A stretch of DNA of 64,000 nt from Curtobacterium sp. ZW137 (GCF_003762905.1 NZ_RJKS01000001.1:372001-436000), one strand, 5' to 3'; positions 53,942 through 62,839 are shown, numbered from the stretch's first letter. Translations and numbers: made by a program. Notes: generated from the letters alone by a model not told the origin.

Positions 53942-55366
53942 TCAGACGCCGAAGTACAGCTCGTACTCGAACGGGTGCGGACGCTGCGCGAGCGGGAGGA
54001 TCTCGTTCTCACGCTTGTAGTCGATCCAGGTCTGGATGAGGTCCTCGGTGAAGACGTTGCCCTTCACGAGGAACTCGTGGTCGGCCTCGAGCGCGTCGAG
54101 GGCCTCGTCGAGCGAACCCGGGACCTGGGGGATGCCCTTGGCCTCCTCCGGGGGGAGCTCGTAGAGGTCCTTGTCGACCGGCTCGTGCGGCTCGATGCGG
54201 TTCTGGATGCCGTCGAGACCCGCCATGAGCTGCGCCGCGAAGGCGAGGTACGGGTTGCCCGAGGCGTCCGGCGCGCGGAACTCGATGCGCTTGGCCTTCG
54301 GGTTCGTGCCGGTGATCGGGATGCGGATCGCGGCGGAGCGGTTACCGGCCGAGTAGACCAGGTTGACCGGGGCCTCGAAGCCCTTCACCAGACGGTGGTA
54401 GGAGTTGATCGAAGGGTTGGTGAAGGCGAGCAGCGCCGAGGCGTGCTTGAGGATGCCGCCGATGTACCAGCGCGCCAGGTCGGACAGGCCGCCGTAGCCG
54501 TTCTCGTCGTAGAACAGCGGCTTGCCGTCGCTCCAGAGCGACTGGTGGGTGTGCATGCCCGAGCCGTTGTCGCCGAAGAGCGGCTTCGGCATGAACGTGG
54601 CGACCTTGCCCCACTGGTCCGCGGTGTTCTTGACGATGTACTTGAACTTCAGGATGTCGTCCGCGGCGTGGACCATCGTGTCGAACTTGTAGTTGATCTC
54701 CTGCTGGCCGCCGGTGCCCACCTCGTGGTGCGAGCGCTCGAGCTCGAAGCCCGCCTCGATCAGCTTCAGGGTGATGTCGTCGCGGAGGTCGGCGGTCTTG
54801 TCGACCGGCGACACGGGGAAGTAGCCGCCCTTGTACGGGGTCTTGTTGGCGAGGTTGCCGCCCTCTTCTTCGCGACCGGTGTTCCAGGCGCCCTCTTCGG
54901 AGTCGACCGAGTAGAAGGACTTGTTCTGGGTGACCGAGTAGCGGACGTCGTCGAAGATGTAGAACTCGGCCTCGGGGGCGAAGAACGCGGTGTCCGCGAT
55001 GCCCGTCGACGCGAGGTACTTCTCCGCCTTCTTGGCGACCTGGCGCGGGTCGCGGCCGTAGATCTCGCCGTTCCGCGGGTTGTAGATGTCGAAGATCATG
55101 ATCAGCGTGCGCTCGGCGCGGAACTGGTCGATGTACGCCGTCGTCACGTCAGGGATGAGCTGCATGTCGGACTCGTGGATCGACGCGAAGCCGCGGATCG
55201 AGGAGCCGTCGAAGAGCTGACCGACCGAGAAGAAGTCCTCGTCGACCGTGGAAGCCGGGATGTTGAAGTGCTGCTGAACGCCCGGCAGGTCGGTGAAGCG
55301 GATGTCGAGGAACTTGACGTCCGTGTCCTTGATGAAGGCCAGGACCTCGGAGGAATCGCTGAACAT
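53942..55366 (-). CDS. glnA1: glutamine synthetase type I (adenylylatable)
   Basis: A 474-residue Gln[106 protein letters not shown] and [18 protein letters not shown] are all canonical active-site segments. [15 protein letters not shown] near residue 400 contains the Tyr that GlnE adenylylates. It forms glutamine from glutamate, ammonia and ATP as a dodecamer. Upstream, two GlnR-type boxes and a TAGCCT -10 mark nitrogen control. AGGAG lies near the ATG at 55366. Length and residues are intact. Confidence 0.97.
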   Translation of the reverse strand: MFSDSSEVLAFIKDTDVKFLDIRFTDLPGVQQHFNIPASTVDEDFFSVGQLFDGSSIRGFASIHESDMQLIPDVTTAYIDQFRAERTLIMIFDIYNPRNGEIYGRDPRQVAKKAEKYLASTGIADTAFFAPEAEFYIFDDVRYSVTQNKSFYSVDSEEGAWNTGREEEGGNLANKTPYKGGYFPVSPVDKTADLRDDITLKLIEAGFELERSHHEVGTGGQQEINYKFDTMVHAADDILKFKYIVKNTADQWGKVATFMPKPLFGDNGSGMHTHQSLWSDGKPLFYDENGYGGLSDLARWYIGGILKHASALLAFTNPSINSYHRLVKGFEAPVNLVYSAGNRSAAIRIPITGTNPKAKRIEFRAPDASGNPYLAFAAQLMAGLDGIQNRIEPHEPVDKDLYELPPEEAKGIPQVPGSLDEALDALEADHEFLVKGNVFTEDLIQTWIDYKRENEILPLAQRPHPFEYELYFGV

Positions 55367-55425
55367 GTGTGTCGATCTCCTGGGGGTTGGGTGATGTGGA
55401 GGTGCCGCGGGTGCACCCTCCGACG

Positions 55426-55479
55426 AGGCTATTGACCCGGGGTTTCCCGGACGTGACTGGGTTGTTTCGGGCGTGTTAC
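55426..55479 (-). promoter_or_regulatory. glnA1 promoter with two GlnR boxes
   Basis: On the minus strand, GTAAC-N6-GAAAC (55479-55464) and GTCAC-N6-GAAAC (55457-55442) match the actinobacterial GlnR site, 22 bp apart. The -10 TAGCCT follows at 55431-55426. The position fits activation of glnA by GlnR under nitrogen limitation. Confidence 0.75.
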
Positions 55480-55495
55480 GTGGTGCGCGGTCGCC

Positions 55496-55501
55496 TACCC
55501 T
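55496..55501 (+). promoter_or_regulatory. -10 box of leaderless promoter for the RDD gene
   Basis: TACCCT lies 6 nt before the ATG at 55508. Confidence 0.55.
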
Positions 55502-55507
55502 GGAGAC

Positions 55508-55942
55508 ATGGCCCGCTCCAACCCGTCCCCGTCCGCCGCTGCTCCCGGTGCGGGGGACTGGCCCGGCAAGGTCCTCGGTCTGCCGGAGTCCGGCCCGCGG
55601 TCGATGAGCGGCTTCGGGCGTCGTCTCGGCGGCCTCGCGATCGACTGGGCGCTCGCGTCAGTGATCTCGCTGGTGATCGGCACCTACGGCGCGGCGGGCA
55701 ACTTCGTGACCCTCGGGATCTTCGCCGTGTTGCAGGTGGTGTTCATCGCCCTGCTGTCCGGGTCGTTCGGGCACGTGTGTGTCGGACTCCGCGTGGTGCC
55801 CGTCCGCGGGGGATACGTCGGGGTGTGGCGGCCGGCGCTCCGCACGGTGCTGCTCTGCCTCGTCATCCCGGTCCTCATCCACGCGAAGGACGGTCGGCCG
55901 CTGCACGACGCCGCCGCGGGCACGGTGCTCGTCCGGCGCTGA
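55508..55942 (+). CDS. RDD family membrane protein
   Basis: A 144-residue membrane protein. [26 protein letters not shown] carries the R and D of the RDD fold in helix 1. Further helices ([28 protein letters not shown]) and [15 protein letters not shown], with the D of the C-terminal motif, complete it. The fold has been linked to sodium or pH tolerance in some bacteria, but no function is established here. It sits beside glnA1 in many actinobacteria. The region downstream (55943-56159) is a GC-rich simple-sequence tract with no gene. Confidence 0.85.
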   Translation: MARSNPSPSAAAPGAGDWPGKVLGLPESGPRSMSGFGRRLGGLAIDWALASVISLVIGTYGAAGNFVTLGIFAVLQVVFIALLSGSFGHVCVGLRVVPVRGGYVGVWRPALRTVLLCLVIPVLIHAKDGRPLHDAAAGTVLVRR

Positions 55943-56159
55943 GGCGAGCGTGGCGCGGTGCTGCGCGCCGCCCGGCGCCGCCCGGTGCGCCGGGCGCCCG
56001 GCGCCGCCCGGGCGCGGCGGGCACCGCCCGGTGCCGCAGTGTGCGACGTCCCGGACGCTGTGCGAGGCTCCGGCGCTCGCACCGTGTCCGGAAGCCCGAA
56101 CACTGGCGACCCGTCGCAGCGCGAGCGCAGCGCCAGCGCCGGTGCAGCGCCGGACGCAC

Positions 56160-56192
56160 GAACGCCCCCGACCGGAGCGGTCGGGGGCGTTC
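56160..56192. terminator. bidirectional terminator between RDD and DUF4191 genes
   Basis: GAACGCCCCCGACC (56160-56173) pairs with GGTCGGGGGCGTTC (56179-56192), 5-nt loop. Confidence 0.8.
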
Positions 56193-56204
56193 GGGAAGCG
56201 CGGA

Positions 56205-56918
56205 TCAGCGCGGGCGACCGGCACGGACCCGCGTGGGGTCGATGCCCTTCGGGATCGCGGACGCCGGGTTCTGGGTGAGGGAGTCGAGACGGTTGGCGAC
56301 CGCCAGGACCTCGTTGCGGTTGAGCGACTTCTTGAACTTGTTCATCGCACGGGGCAGCTTGTGCAGCGTCACCGCGTCCGCGCCGTCACCCACGTGCACG
56401 ACGTGCACGGGGACGTTCGGGACGATGCGCTGGACCTTGCGGCGCTCTTCGTCCACCTGGCGGGTGAGGTTGCCGAGCTGACCCTCGGTGATGAGCACGA
56501 CGCCGGGGGTGCCGACCGCGCGGTAGACAGCAGCCTGCGAGCGACCGTGCACCGCGACCGGCATCTCGCTCGAGCGCCACTGGCGACGGAGCGAGTTCGT
56601 CAGCACGGCACCGACGGCACCGGGCTGGCCCTCGATCTGCGAGTAGGCGGCACGCTCCGCGAGACGACCGAGCACGATCAGGAAGAGCAGCACACCGAGC
56701 AGGACGCCGGCGACGATCCAGAGGACGACCGCGAGCCAGTTCTGTTCCGGCAGCAGGAGTGCGAGCAGCACGCCGAGGACGACCGGGACGAGGAACGCGG
56801 CGGCGAACCACCAGATCGACGTCGGGTCGGCCCGACGGGTCATCTGGAAGACCTGGAACATCTGCTTGAGACGCCCGGGCTCCTTCGCCTTCGTGTCGGT
56901 CGTAGTGCTGCGTGCCAT
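56205..56918 (-). CDS. DUF4191 family membrane protein
   Basis: A 237-residue actinobacterial protein of the DUF4191 family. KAKEPGRLKQMFQVFQMTRRADP is the conserved N-terminal region. Two adjacent membrane helices (IWWFAAAFLVPVVLGVLLALLL and VVLWIVAGVLLGVLLFLIVLG) follow, and then a cytoplasmic domain with TNSLRRQWRSSEMPVAVHGRSQAAVYRAVGTPGVVLITEG. The family is a marker of actinobacteria with unknown function and is usually near lipA/lipB or glnA; here it is about 0.8 kb from glnA1. The start has TATCCT 6 nt upstream on the minus strand. Confidence 0.88.
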   Translation of the reverse strand: MARSTTTDTKAKEPGRLKQMFQVFQMTRRADPTSIWWFAAAFLVPVVLGVLLALLLPEQNWLAVVLWIVAGVLLGVLLFLIVLGRLAERAAYSQIEGQPGAVGAVLTNSLRRQWRSSEMPVAVHGRSQAAVYRAVGTPGVVLITEGQLGNLTRQVDEERRKVQRIVPNVPVHVVHVGDGADAVTLHKLPRAMNKFKKSLNRNEVLAVANRLDSLTQNPASAIPKGIDPTRVRAGRPR

Positions 56919-56924
56919 GGACCC

Positions 56925-56930
56925 AGGATA
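56925..56930 (-). promoter_or_regulatory. -10 box of leaderless promoter for the DUF4191 gene
   Basis: TATCCT on the minus strand lies 6 nt before the ATG at 56918. Confidence 0.55.
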
Positions 56931-57006
56931 CGGCCTGACGGCCCCGCCGTGGACCGTCGATGATCCGGCTGTGGGCGAACGGAGTTCTCCACAGGTCGAC
57001 ACGACC

Positions 57007-57020
57007 GGACGGGAGGCTCG
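57007..57020 (+). repeat. 14-bp dispersed motif upstream of the hypothetical gene
   Basis: An exact copy of GGACGGGAGGCTCG ends 25 bp before the ATG at 57046, so it lies in the untranslated leader or promoter. Confidence 0.75.
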
Positions 57021-57045
57021 CCCCGCCTCCGTCAGGCTCCTCACC

Positions 57046-58014
57046 ATGGACACGATCACCCTCCAGAGCCACTGGACCGGACCCGACACGGGTCCCTTCG
57101 CCACGTGGGTCGCCGACCGCGCCGCGGCCGACCAGACGCACTGCGTGCGCATCGACGCGGTCGGGCGCGACCCGGCTGGCCGCCTGGCCGTGCGAACTGA
57201 AGCGCTGCACGGTGCGCGCCTCCCGGACGCGCTCGACCGGATCGGCAGCCCGACCGTCGGGGTGGCGGTGACGCTCACGGTGCCGCTGCTGCTCCTCGCG
57301 GCGGACGCCCGGTCCGGGGCCGTGGTGCTCGGGGATGCCCGGGCGGACGACGTCCTCGTCGACGACGCCGGCGTGACGGTGCTGGCGGACCACCCGCCAG
57401 GTGCCGACCCGCCCGGCACTGACCTGCCCGGCGCTGATTCGCCCGGCAAGGACTTGCCCGGCACTGATTCGCCCGGCATCGGCTCGCCCGGTACTGCCCC
57501 GGACCGCACCGACGTGCCTGGACTCGCCCGTTCGCCGTCCGTCACCGGGCCGCCGCCCGGGGAGCCATCCGGCGTCGGGCGTGTGGGTCGGGCCGCGGTG
57601 GCTGCACGGACGTCGGAGTTGCCGGGGCCGACCGCAGTGCTGCACGCCGTCCGTGCGGTGTGGGAGCGCGTCGACCCACGGGAACCGTGTCGAGCGGTCG
57701 TGGACACCGCCGTCGCCGAGGCGCTGGGCGGTGGCGTCGACGAGGTCCTCCGGCTGCTCGACGTCGTCCGGGCCACCGCGCCGCCGCGGCCCGTCCGCTG
57801 GGATCCGCCGCCCGACGACTTCCTCTTCGTGGACACCGTCGAGGCCGCTCCCGACGACACCGGCGTGGTGCGCTGGACCCGACGGTTCGTCGAGCGCGGC
57901 GTGACGCTGCCTGGTGGTCGCACCGTTCCGGCGCGCCGGGTCGTCGTCGGAGGGGTGGTGGTGGCCGGTCTCGCCGCGGCGGCCGTCATCACGCTCGGCG
58001 GCGCACCGCCCTGA
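57046..58014 (+). CDS. hypothetical protein with proline-rich repeat and C-terminal membrane helix
   Basis: A 322-residue protein I do not recognise. Residues 1-120 contain a compact alpha/beta-like region with VAVTLTVPLLLLAADARSGAVVLGDARADDVLVDDAGVTVLADH. A low-complexity run of PGTDLPG/PGADSPG repeats follows (57405-57495). Residues 180-290 include LPGPTAVLHAVRAVWERVDPREPCRAVVDTAVAEALGGGVDEVLRLL. The C-terminus has a hydrophobic helix (RRVVVGGVVVAGLAAAAVITLGGAPP), so it is probably anchored. The N-terminal region vaguely resembles degenerate kinase-like or GAF-like folds, which I do not trust. It lies between a DUF4191 gene and a sucB-like gene. Confidence 0.6.
   Translation: MDTITLQSHWTGPDTGPFATWVADRAAADQTHCVRIDAVGRDPAGRLAVRTEALHGARLPDALDRIGSPTVGVAVTLTVPLLLLAADARSGAVVLGDARADDVLVDDAGVTVLADHPPGADPPGTDLPGADSPGKDLPGTDSPGIGSPGTAPDRTDVPGLARSPSVTGPPPGEPSGVGRVGRAAVAARTSELPGPTAVLHAVRAVWERVDPREPCRAVVDTAVAEALGGGVDEVLRLLDVVRATAPPRPVRWDPPPDDFLFVDTVEAAPDDTGVVRWTRRFVERGVTLPGGRTVPARRVVVGGVVVAGLAAAAVITLGGAPP
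57405..57495. repeat. in-frame proline-glycine repeat tract in the hypothetical gene
   Basis: Imperfect units of about 18 bp, GGCACTGACCTGCCC-like, encode PG(A/T)D(S/L/P) repeats. Such tracts often differ in copy number between strains. Confidence 0.7.
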
Positions 58015-58048
58015 CCTCGCGCTCGCCCGGGCGGCCCCGGGAACGCCA

Positions 58049-58083
58049 ACGGCCCCGGCTCCCACGAGGGGAACCGGGGCCGT
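58049..58083. terminator. bidirectional terminator before the sucB-like gene end
   Basis: ACGGCCCCGG (58049-58058) pairs with CCGGGGCCGT (58074-58083), with an additional CCC/GGG pair inside, between the convergent hypothetical and E2 genes. Confidence 0.75.
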
Positions 58084-58124
58084 CGATCCGATCAGCAGAT
58101 CAGCTGGTCCGGACGAACCGCGGG

Positions 58125-59645
58125 TCAGTACCCGAGGTTCGGTCCGAAGTTGCCCTCTTCCAGACGGTTCTTCACCGCGACGAGGTAGCGGGAAGCGTCC
58201 GCGCCGTCGATGATCCGGTGGTCGTAGGACAGCGCCAGGTACACGAACGAACGGATCGCGATGGCTTCCTGGCCGTCGACCTTCACGACCGCCGGACGCT
58301 TCGTCACGATGCCCGTGCCGAGGATCGCCGACTGGGGCAGGAACACGACGGGGGTGTCGAACAGTGCGCCACGCGAACCGGTGTTGGTCAGCGTGAACGT
58401 GCCGCCGGCGAGCTCGTCGGGCTTGAGCTGGTTGTTGCGGGTGCGCTCGGCGAGGTCGGCGATCGACTTCGAGAACTGCGCGAGGTCGAGCGACGCCGCG
58501 TCCTTGATCACCGGGGTGAGCAGGCCGCGCTCGGTGTCGACGGCGATCGAGACGTTCTCGGTCTCCGGGTAGACGATCTCCTCGCCTTCCACGGTCGAGT
58601 TGATCTTCGGGTGCGCCTTGAGTGCCTCCGACGCCGCGAGGGCGAAGAACGGCATGAAGGAGAGCTTCGAGCCGGTCTTCTCGAGGAACTCGGCCTTGTG
58701 CGCGTCGCGGAACTGCGCGACCTTCGTGACGTCCACCTCGACGACGCTGGTGAGCTGCGCGGTCGACGTCATCGACTGCACGGCACGCTCGGCGACGACC
58801 TTGCGGAGGCGGGTCATCTTCTCGCGGGTGCCACGGAGCGGCGAGACCTCGGCGACGAACGGGCCGGACGCAGCCGGCGTGCCCTGGGCCGAGCCACCGG
58901 CTGCCGGAGCGGCCGTGACGGCGGCGAGCACGTCCTCCTTGCGGATGCGCCCACCGACACCGGTGCCGGTGACGGTCGACAGGTCCACGCCCTGCTCGTT
59001 CGCGAGCTTGCGGACGAGCGGGGTGACGTAGCCGGAGGCTGCACCGGTCTGGGTCGGGTTCGGGACCTCGGCCGACGCGGTCGGAGCGCTGGAGACCGAC
59101 GCGGCCGGGGCCGGGACGGCTGCCGGGGGAGCCGGGGCCGCTGCGGGCGGCGGGACCGGGGCGGCCTGCGGGACCGGCGCGGCCGCGGGCGGCGCTGCCG
59201 GGGCGGCGGGAGCCGCGGGCTGCGTCTGACCGGCGGGTGCCGGCTCGGCCTGTGCCGGCTGCGGGGCGGGGGTCTCGGACTCCTGCTCGGTGCTCGGAGC
59301 GGCTTCGGGCTCTTCGGCGTCGGCGGCGGCCTCGTTGGAGGAGTCGGCCGAGGCGTCACCGGAGTCCGCAGCTGCGGAGTCCCCGGAGTCCGACGAACCG
59401 GAGCCGTTGCCGTCGCCGATCTTCACCAGCGCGATGCCGACCTCGACGGTCTCGTCTTCCTGGACGAGGATCTCCTCGACGACGCCGGCGATCGGCGACG
59501 GGATCTCGGTGTCGACCTTGTCGGTCGAGACCTCGAGCAGCGGCTCGTCGACCTCGACCCGGTCACCGACGTTCTTCAGCCATCGGGTCACCGTGCCCTC
59601 GGTGACGCTCTCGCCGAGCGCCGGGAGGTTGACGGATTCGCTCAT
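58125..59645 (-). CDS. sucB: 2-oxoglutarate dehydrogenase E2 component (dihydrolipoyllysine succinyltransferase)
   Basis: A 506-residue 2-oxoacid dehydrogenase acyltransferase. One lipoyl domain (residues 1-80) carries EVSTDKVDTEIPSP with the lipoylated Lys near 43. A long Ala/Pro/Glu linker follows, then a peripheral-subunit-binding domain VTPLVRKLANEQGVDLSTVTGTGVGGRIRKEDVLAA near 222-257. The catalytic domain ends in LALSYDHRIIDGADASRYL with the active-site His. Succinyl specificity is assumed from its context and the single lipoyl domain, though pyruvate E2 is possible. It is in line with lpd and pepA on the same strand, 64 bp after lpd. Confidence 0.9.
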   Translation of the reverse strand: MSESVNLPALGESVTEGTVTRWLKNVGDRVEVDEPLLEVSTDKVDTEIPSPIAGVVEEILVQEDETVEVGIALVKIGDGNGSGSSDSGDSAAADSGDASADSSNEAAADAEEPEAAPSTEQESETPAPQPAQAEPAPAGQTQPAAPAAPAAPPAAAPVPQAAPVPPPAAAPAPPAAVPAPAASVSSAPTASAEVPNPTQTGAASGYVTPLVRKLANEQGVDLSTVTGTGVGGRIRKEDVLAAVTAAPAAGGSAQGTPAASGPFVAEVSPLRGTREKMTRLRKVVAERAVQSMTSTAQLTSVVEVDVTKVAQFRDAHKAEFLEKTGSKLSFMPFFALAASEALKAHPKINSTVEGEEIVYPETENVSIAVDTERGLLTPVIKDAASLDLAQFSKSIADLAERTRNNQLKPDELAGGTFTLTNTGSRGALFDTPVVFLPQSAILGTGIVTKRPAVVKVDGQEAIAIRSFVYLALSYDHRIIDGADASRYLVAVKNRLEEGNFGPNLGY

Positions 59646-59709
59646 CGGGGGGACTCCTCTTCGCAGGGGTTGTGCTTGGTTGATGATGTCTGGGTCACGG
59701 TGCGGCTGC

Positions 59710-61083
59710 TCACAGCGCGTGCAGCGGCTTGCCCGCGAGGTGGAGGAACGCTTCGCCGAGCGCTTCGTTCTGCGTCGGGTGCGCGTGGATCAGCGGCGCG
59801 ACGTCCTCGGGGTGGGCTTCCCAGTTCACGGCGAGCTGGGCTTCACCGATGAGCTCGCCGACACGGGCACCGATCATGCTGACGCCGACGACCGGGCCGT
59901 CGATGACGCGGACGACCTTGATCGAGCCGGACGTGCCGATGATGTGGCTCTTGCCGTTGCCGGCGAGGTTGTACTCGTACGAGTCCACCTTGTCGGCGCC
60001 GTACTCGGCTTCGGCCTTGGCCTGCGAGAGGCCGACCGAGGCGACCTCGGGGTCGGAGTACGTGATCTTCGGGATGTTCTTGTCCTCGATGATCACCGGG
60101 TTGAGACCGGCGATCTCCTCGGCGACGAAGATGCCCTGCTGGAAGCCGCGGTGCGCGAGCTGCAGGCCGGGGACGATGTCGCCGACGGCGTAGACGTTCG
60201 GGAGGTTCGTGGCGAGGCGCTCGTTCGTGATGACGAAGCCGCGGTCCATGGTGACGCCGACCTCGTCGAAGCCGACGTTCTGCGTGACCGGGCCACGACC
60301 GACGGCGACCAGCAGGACGTCGCCGTCGAAGGTCTTGCCGTCCTCGAGCGTCACGACGACGCCGTTCTCGTGCTGCTCGACGCCCTGGAAGCGCACGCCG
60401 AGCGAGAACTCGATGCCGCGCTTGCGGAAGGCGCGCTCGAGCTGCTTCGACATCGACTCGTCCTCGGCGGGGATGAGGTGCGGGAGCGCTTCGACGATGG
60501 TGACCTCGGCGCCGAAGGACTTCCAGACGCTGGCGAACTCGACGCCGATGACGCCGCCGCCGAGGATGACGACCTTGTTCGGGACGTAGTCCATGCGGAG
60601 CGCGGTCTCGGAGGTGATCACGCGGCCGCCGATCTCGAGGCCCGGGAGGGACTTCGAGTAGGAGCCGGTCGCGAGCACGACGTTCTTGCCGACGATGTTC
60701 TGGTCGCCGACCTGCACGGTGTTCTGCGAGGTGAGGCGGCCCCAGCCCTCGACCACGGTGATGCCGCGGGCCTTGATGAGCCCCTGGAGGCCCTTGTACT
60801 TGGAGTTGATGACGCCCTGCTGGTACTCGATGACCTTCGGGACCTCGACGCCGGCGAACTCGGCGATGACGCCGTACTTCTCGGCGTCGCGGGTGCCGTC
60901 GGCGATCTCGGCAGCGTGGAGGAGTGCCTTCGTCGGGATGCAGCCGCGGTGCAGGCAGGTCCCTCCGAGCTTGTCGCCCTCGATGAGCGCGACGCTCATC
61001 CCGAGCTCGGCCGCCCGCAGCGCTGCGGCGTACCCGCCGCTACCGCCACCGAGGACCACGACGTCGTAAGTCTGTTCCGTCAC
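59710..61083 (-). CDS. lpd: dihydrolipoyl dehydrogenase
   Basis: A 457-residue flavoprotein disulfide reductase. The FAD motif DVVVLGGGSGGYAAALRAAELG precedes the redox pair in GGTCLHRGCIPTKALLHAAEI. VVILGGGVIGVEFASVWKSFG is the NAD site, and NVYAVGDIVPGLQLAHRGFQQG the second FAD contact. The C-terminal HAHPTQNEALGEAFLHLAGKPL supplies the catalytic His-Glu. It reoxidises lipoamide of the E2 component encoded next. The GTG start at 61083 is preferred over a longer frame, because the family begins just before the FAD motif. Confidence 0.95.
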   Translation of the reverse strand: MTEQTYDVVVLGGGSGGYAAALRAAELGMSVALIEGDKLGGTCLHRGCIPTKALLHAAEIADGTRDAEKYGVIAEFAGVEVPKVIEYQQGVINSKYKGLQGLIKARGITVVEGWGRLTSQNTVQVGDQNIVGKNVVLATGSYSKSLPGLEIGGRVITSETALRMDYVPNKVVILGGGVIGVEFASVWKSFGAEVTIVEALPHLIPAEDESMSKQLERAFRKRGIEFSLGVRFQGVEQHENGVVVTLEDGKTFDGDVLLVAVGRGPVTQNVGFDEVGVTMDRGFVITNERLATNLPNVYAVGDIVPGLQLAHRGFQQGIFVAEEIAGLNPVIIEDKNIPKITYSDPEVASVGLSQAKAEAEYGADKVDSYEYNLAGNGKSHIIGTSGSIKVVRVIDGPVVGVSMIGARVGELIGEAQLAVNWEAHPEDVAPLIHAHPTQNEALGEAFLHLAGKPLHAL

Positions 61084-61189
61084 CTGGTGCAACTCCCTCG
61101 TGCATGTCGGGGCCGATCGGGCCCGCACTTGGACACCACCGACGCGGCGTCCGACGGTCGGACCGCATGGTTCCGGTCCCGTCCCGTTC

Positions 61190-61229
61190 GTTCCGGCGGG
61201 TGGCGCTGGAAAGGCCGCCCCGCCGGAAC
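61190..61229 (-). terminator. stem-loop between pepA and lpd
   Basis: GTTCCGGCGGG (61190-61200) pairs with CCCGCCGGAAC (61219-61229), separating pepA from lpd-sucB, so these may be two transcripts. Confidence 0.6.
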
Positions 61230-61237
61230 CAAACCTA

Positions 61238-62755
61238 CTACTTGGACTGGAGCTCTTCTGCGAGCGCGATGAGTGTCCGGACCATGACGCCGGTGGCGCC
61301 CTTGCCGAGCCACCCGTAGCCGCCGCCCTTGTTCTCCGACGGGCCCGCGATGTCGAGGTGCGCCCACGGGATGCCCTCGCCCACGAAGCGCTGGAGGAAC
61401 TTGCCCGCGAGGAGCATGCCGCCGGCGGGGTTGCCGACCGTGGCGTTCACCATGTCGGCGACCTCGCTGGCGAGTCGGGCGTCGAGTTCCTCGGGGAGGG
61501 GCATCGGCCAGATCGGCTCGGCGACGGACTCGGCGACGGCGCGGAGCTGCGCGACGAGGTCGTCGGTGCCCATCAGGCCGGTGGTGCGGTCGCCGAGGGC
61601 GACGACCTGCGCGCCGGTGAGGGTCGCGATGTCGACGACGGCGTCGGGCTGCTCGAGCGAGGCGGCGACGAGGCCGTCCCCGAGGACGAGGCGGCCCTCG
61701 GCGTCGGTGTTCGTGACCTCGACGGTCTTGCCGTTCTTCAGCGTGAGGACGTCGCCGGGGCGCGTGGCCGAACCGGACGGCATGTTCTCGGCGAGGCAGA
61801 GCCACGCGGTGACCTTGACGTCGAGTCCGAGCCGGGCGGCGGCGACGGTCGCGGCGAGGACGGTGGCGGCGCCGGTCATGTCGGTCTTCATGCCGAGCAT
61901 CGAACCGGCGGGCTTCAGCGAGAGGCCGCCCGAGTCGAACGTGATGCCCTTGCCGACGAGCGCGAGGTGCTTCGACGCGGACTCCGGCGCGTACCGGACG
62001 ACGACGAGCCGCGGCGGGCGGACCGACCCGACACCGACGCCGAGGATGCCGCCGAAGCCCTGCTCCTCGAGCGCGGTCTCGTCGAGGACCTCGACGGTGA
62101 GGGGGAGCCCCTCGGTGAAGCCGGACGCGACCTCGGCGACGTCGGACGGGCCGAGGTCGCCCGCGGCGGTGTTCACCAGGTCGCGGACGAGCGCGGTGGC
62201 GTCGGCGACGGCAGCCGGCCGAGCCGTGACGTCGGCGCCGGACGCGCCGGCGACGGCGGCGGACGGCGCGAGGACGGTGATCGTCTGCGCGCCGCGGGTC
62301 GGGCCGGTGGTGCCGGCGCCCTTGTGCCGGGTGAAGGCGTACGCACCGAGCGCAGCGCCCTCGAGCGCGGCGTCGACGAGCTCGGTCGAGTCGGTCGGCA
62401 GTGCGAGCACGATCGACGCGGCCTGGGGGAGCTGCCGGACGGCGCTGCCGGCGGCGGAGCGCACGGCGGCGACGTCGGACGACGAAGCCGAAGCAGACGA
62501 CGAAGACCCGAGCCCGATCAGGGCGATGCTCGATGCCGACACGTCGGTCGCGGGGAGCCGGACGAGCTGGTCCTTCGCACCGGTCACGCCGATGGCGGCG
62601 AGGTCGAGTCCCTCGAGCGCGGGGACGGCACCGGTCGCGCCGGCGACCACGGTCGCGGGGGCGTCGCCGGCACCCGGCCGGACACCGAGCACGAGCACGT
62701 CGGCGGAGATCGAGGAGGGGGATGAACTGTCGGTGGAGAGCGTCGGTCGGACCAT
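61238..62755 (-). CDS. pepA: leucyl aminopeptidase
   Basis: A 505-residue M17 family peptidase. An N-terminal alpha/beta domain precedes a C-terminal catalytic domain with VGKGITFDSGGLSLKPAGSMLGMKTDMTGAAT (metal ligands Lys/Asp and the second Asp) and the M17 signature NTDAEGRLVLGDGL near residue 350. GAIPWAHLDIAG-like and GGYGWLGKGATGVMVRTLI segments close the protein. It removes N-terminal amino acids with two metal ions and normally forms hexamers. The ATG at 62755 has TAGGGT 6 nt upstream. Confidence 0.94.
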   Translation of the reverse strand: MVRPTLSTDSSSPSSISADVLVLGVRPGAGDAPATVVAGATGAVPALEGLDLAAIGVTGAKDQLVRLPATDVSASSIALIGLGSSSSASASSSDVAAVRSAAGSAVRQLPQAASIVLALPTDSTELVDAALEGAALGAYAFTRHKGAGTTGPTRGAQTITVLAPSAAVAGASGADVTARPAAVADATALVRDLVNTAAGDLGPSDVAEVASGFTEGLPLTVEVLDETALEEQGFGGILGVGVGSVRPPRLVVVRYAPESASKHLALVGKGITFDSGGLSLKPAGSMLGMKTDMTGAATVLAATVAAARLGLDVKVTAWLCLAENMPSGSATRPGDVLTLKNGKTVEVTNTDAEGRLVLGDGLVAASLEQPDAVVDIATLTGAQVVALGDRTTGLMGTDDLVAQLRAVAESVAEPIWPMPLPEELDARLASEVADMVNATVGNPAGGMLLAGKFLQRFVGEGIPWAHLDIAGPSENKGGGYGWLGKGATGVMVRTLIALAEELQSK

Positions 62756-62761
62756 GCTCCA

Positions 62762-62767
62762 ACCCTA
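62762..62767 (-). promoter_or_regulatory. -10 box of leaderless promoter for pepA
   Basis: TAGGGT on the minus strand lies 6 nt before the ATG at 62755. Confidence 0.6.
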
Positions 62768-62826
62768 TCCACGCGGTGTTCGCTGTCGGCGTGGGCTGCG
62801 CGGCAGGTGTGGGAGAACCGCCCGCC

Positions 62827-62832
62827 TAGCAT
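62827..62832 (+). promoter_or_regulatory. -10 box of leaderless promoter for the PAC2 gene
   Basis: TAGCAT lies 7 nt before the GTG at 62840 and overlaps the in-frame ATG at 62831. The downstream GTG is therefore the likelier start. Confidence 0.5.
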
Positions 62833-62839
62833 GGTGACG

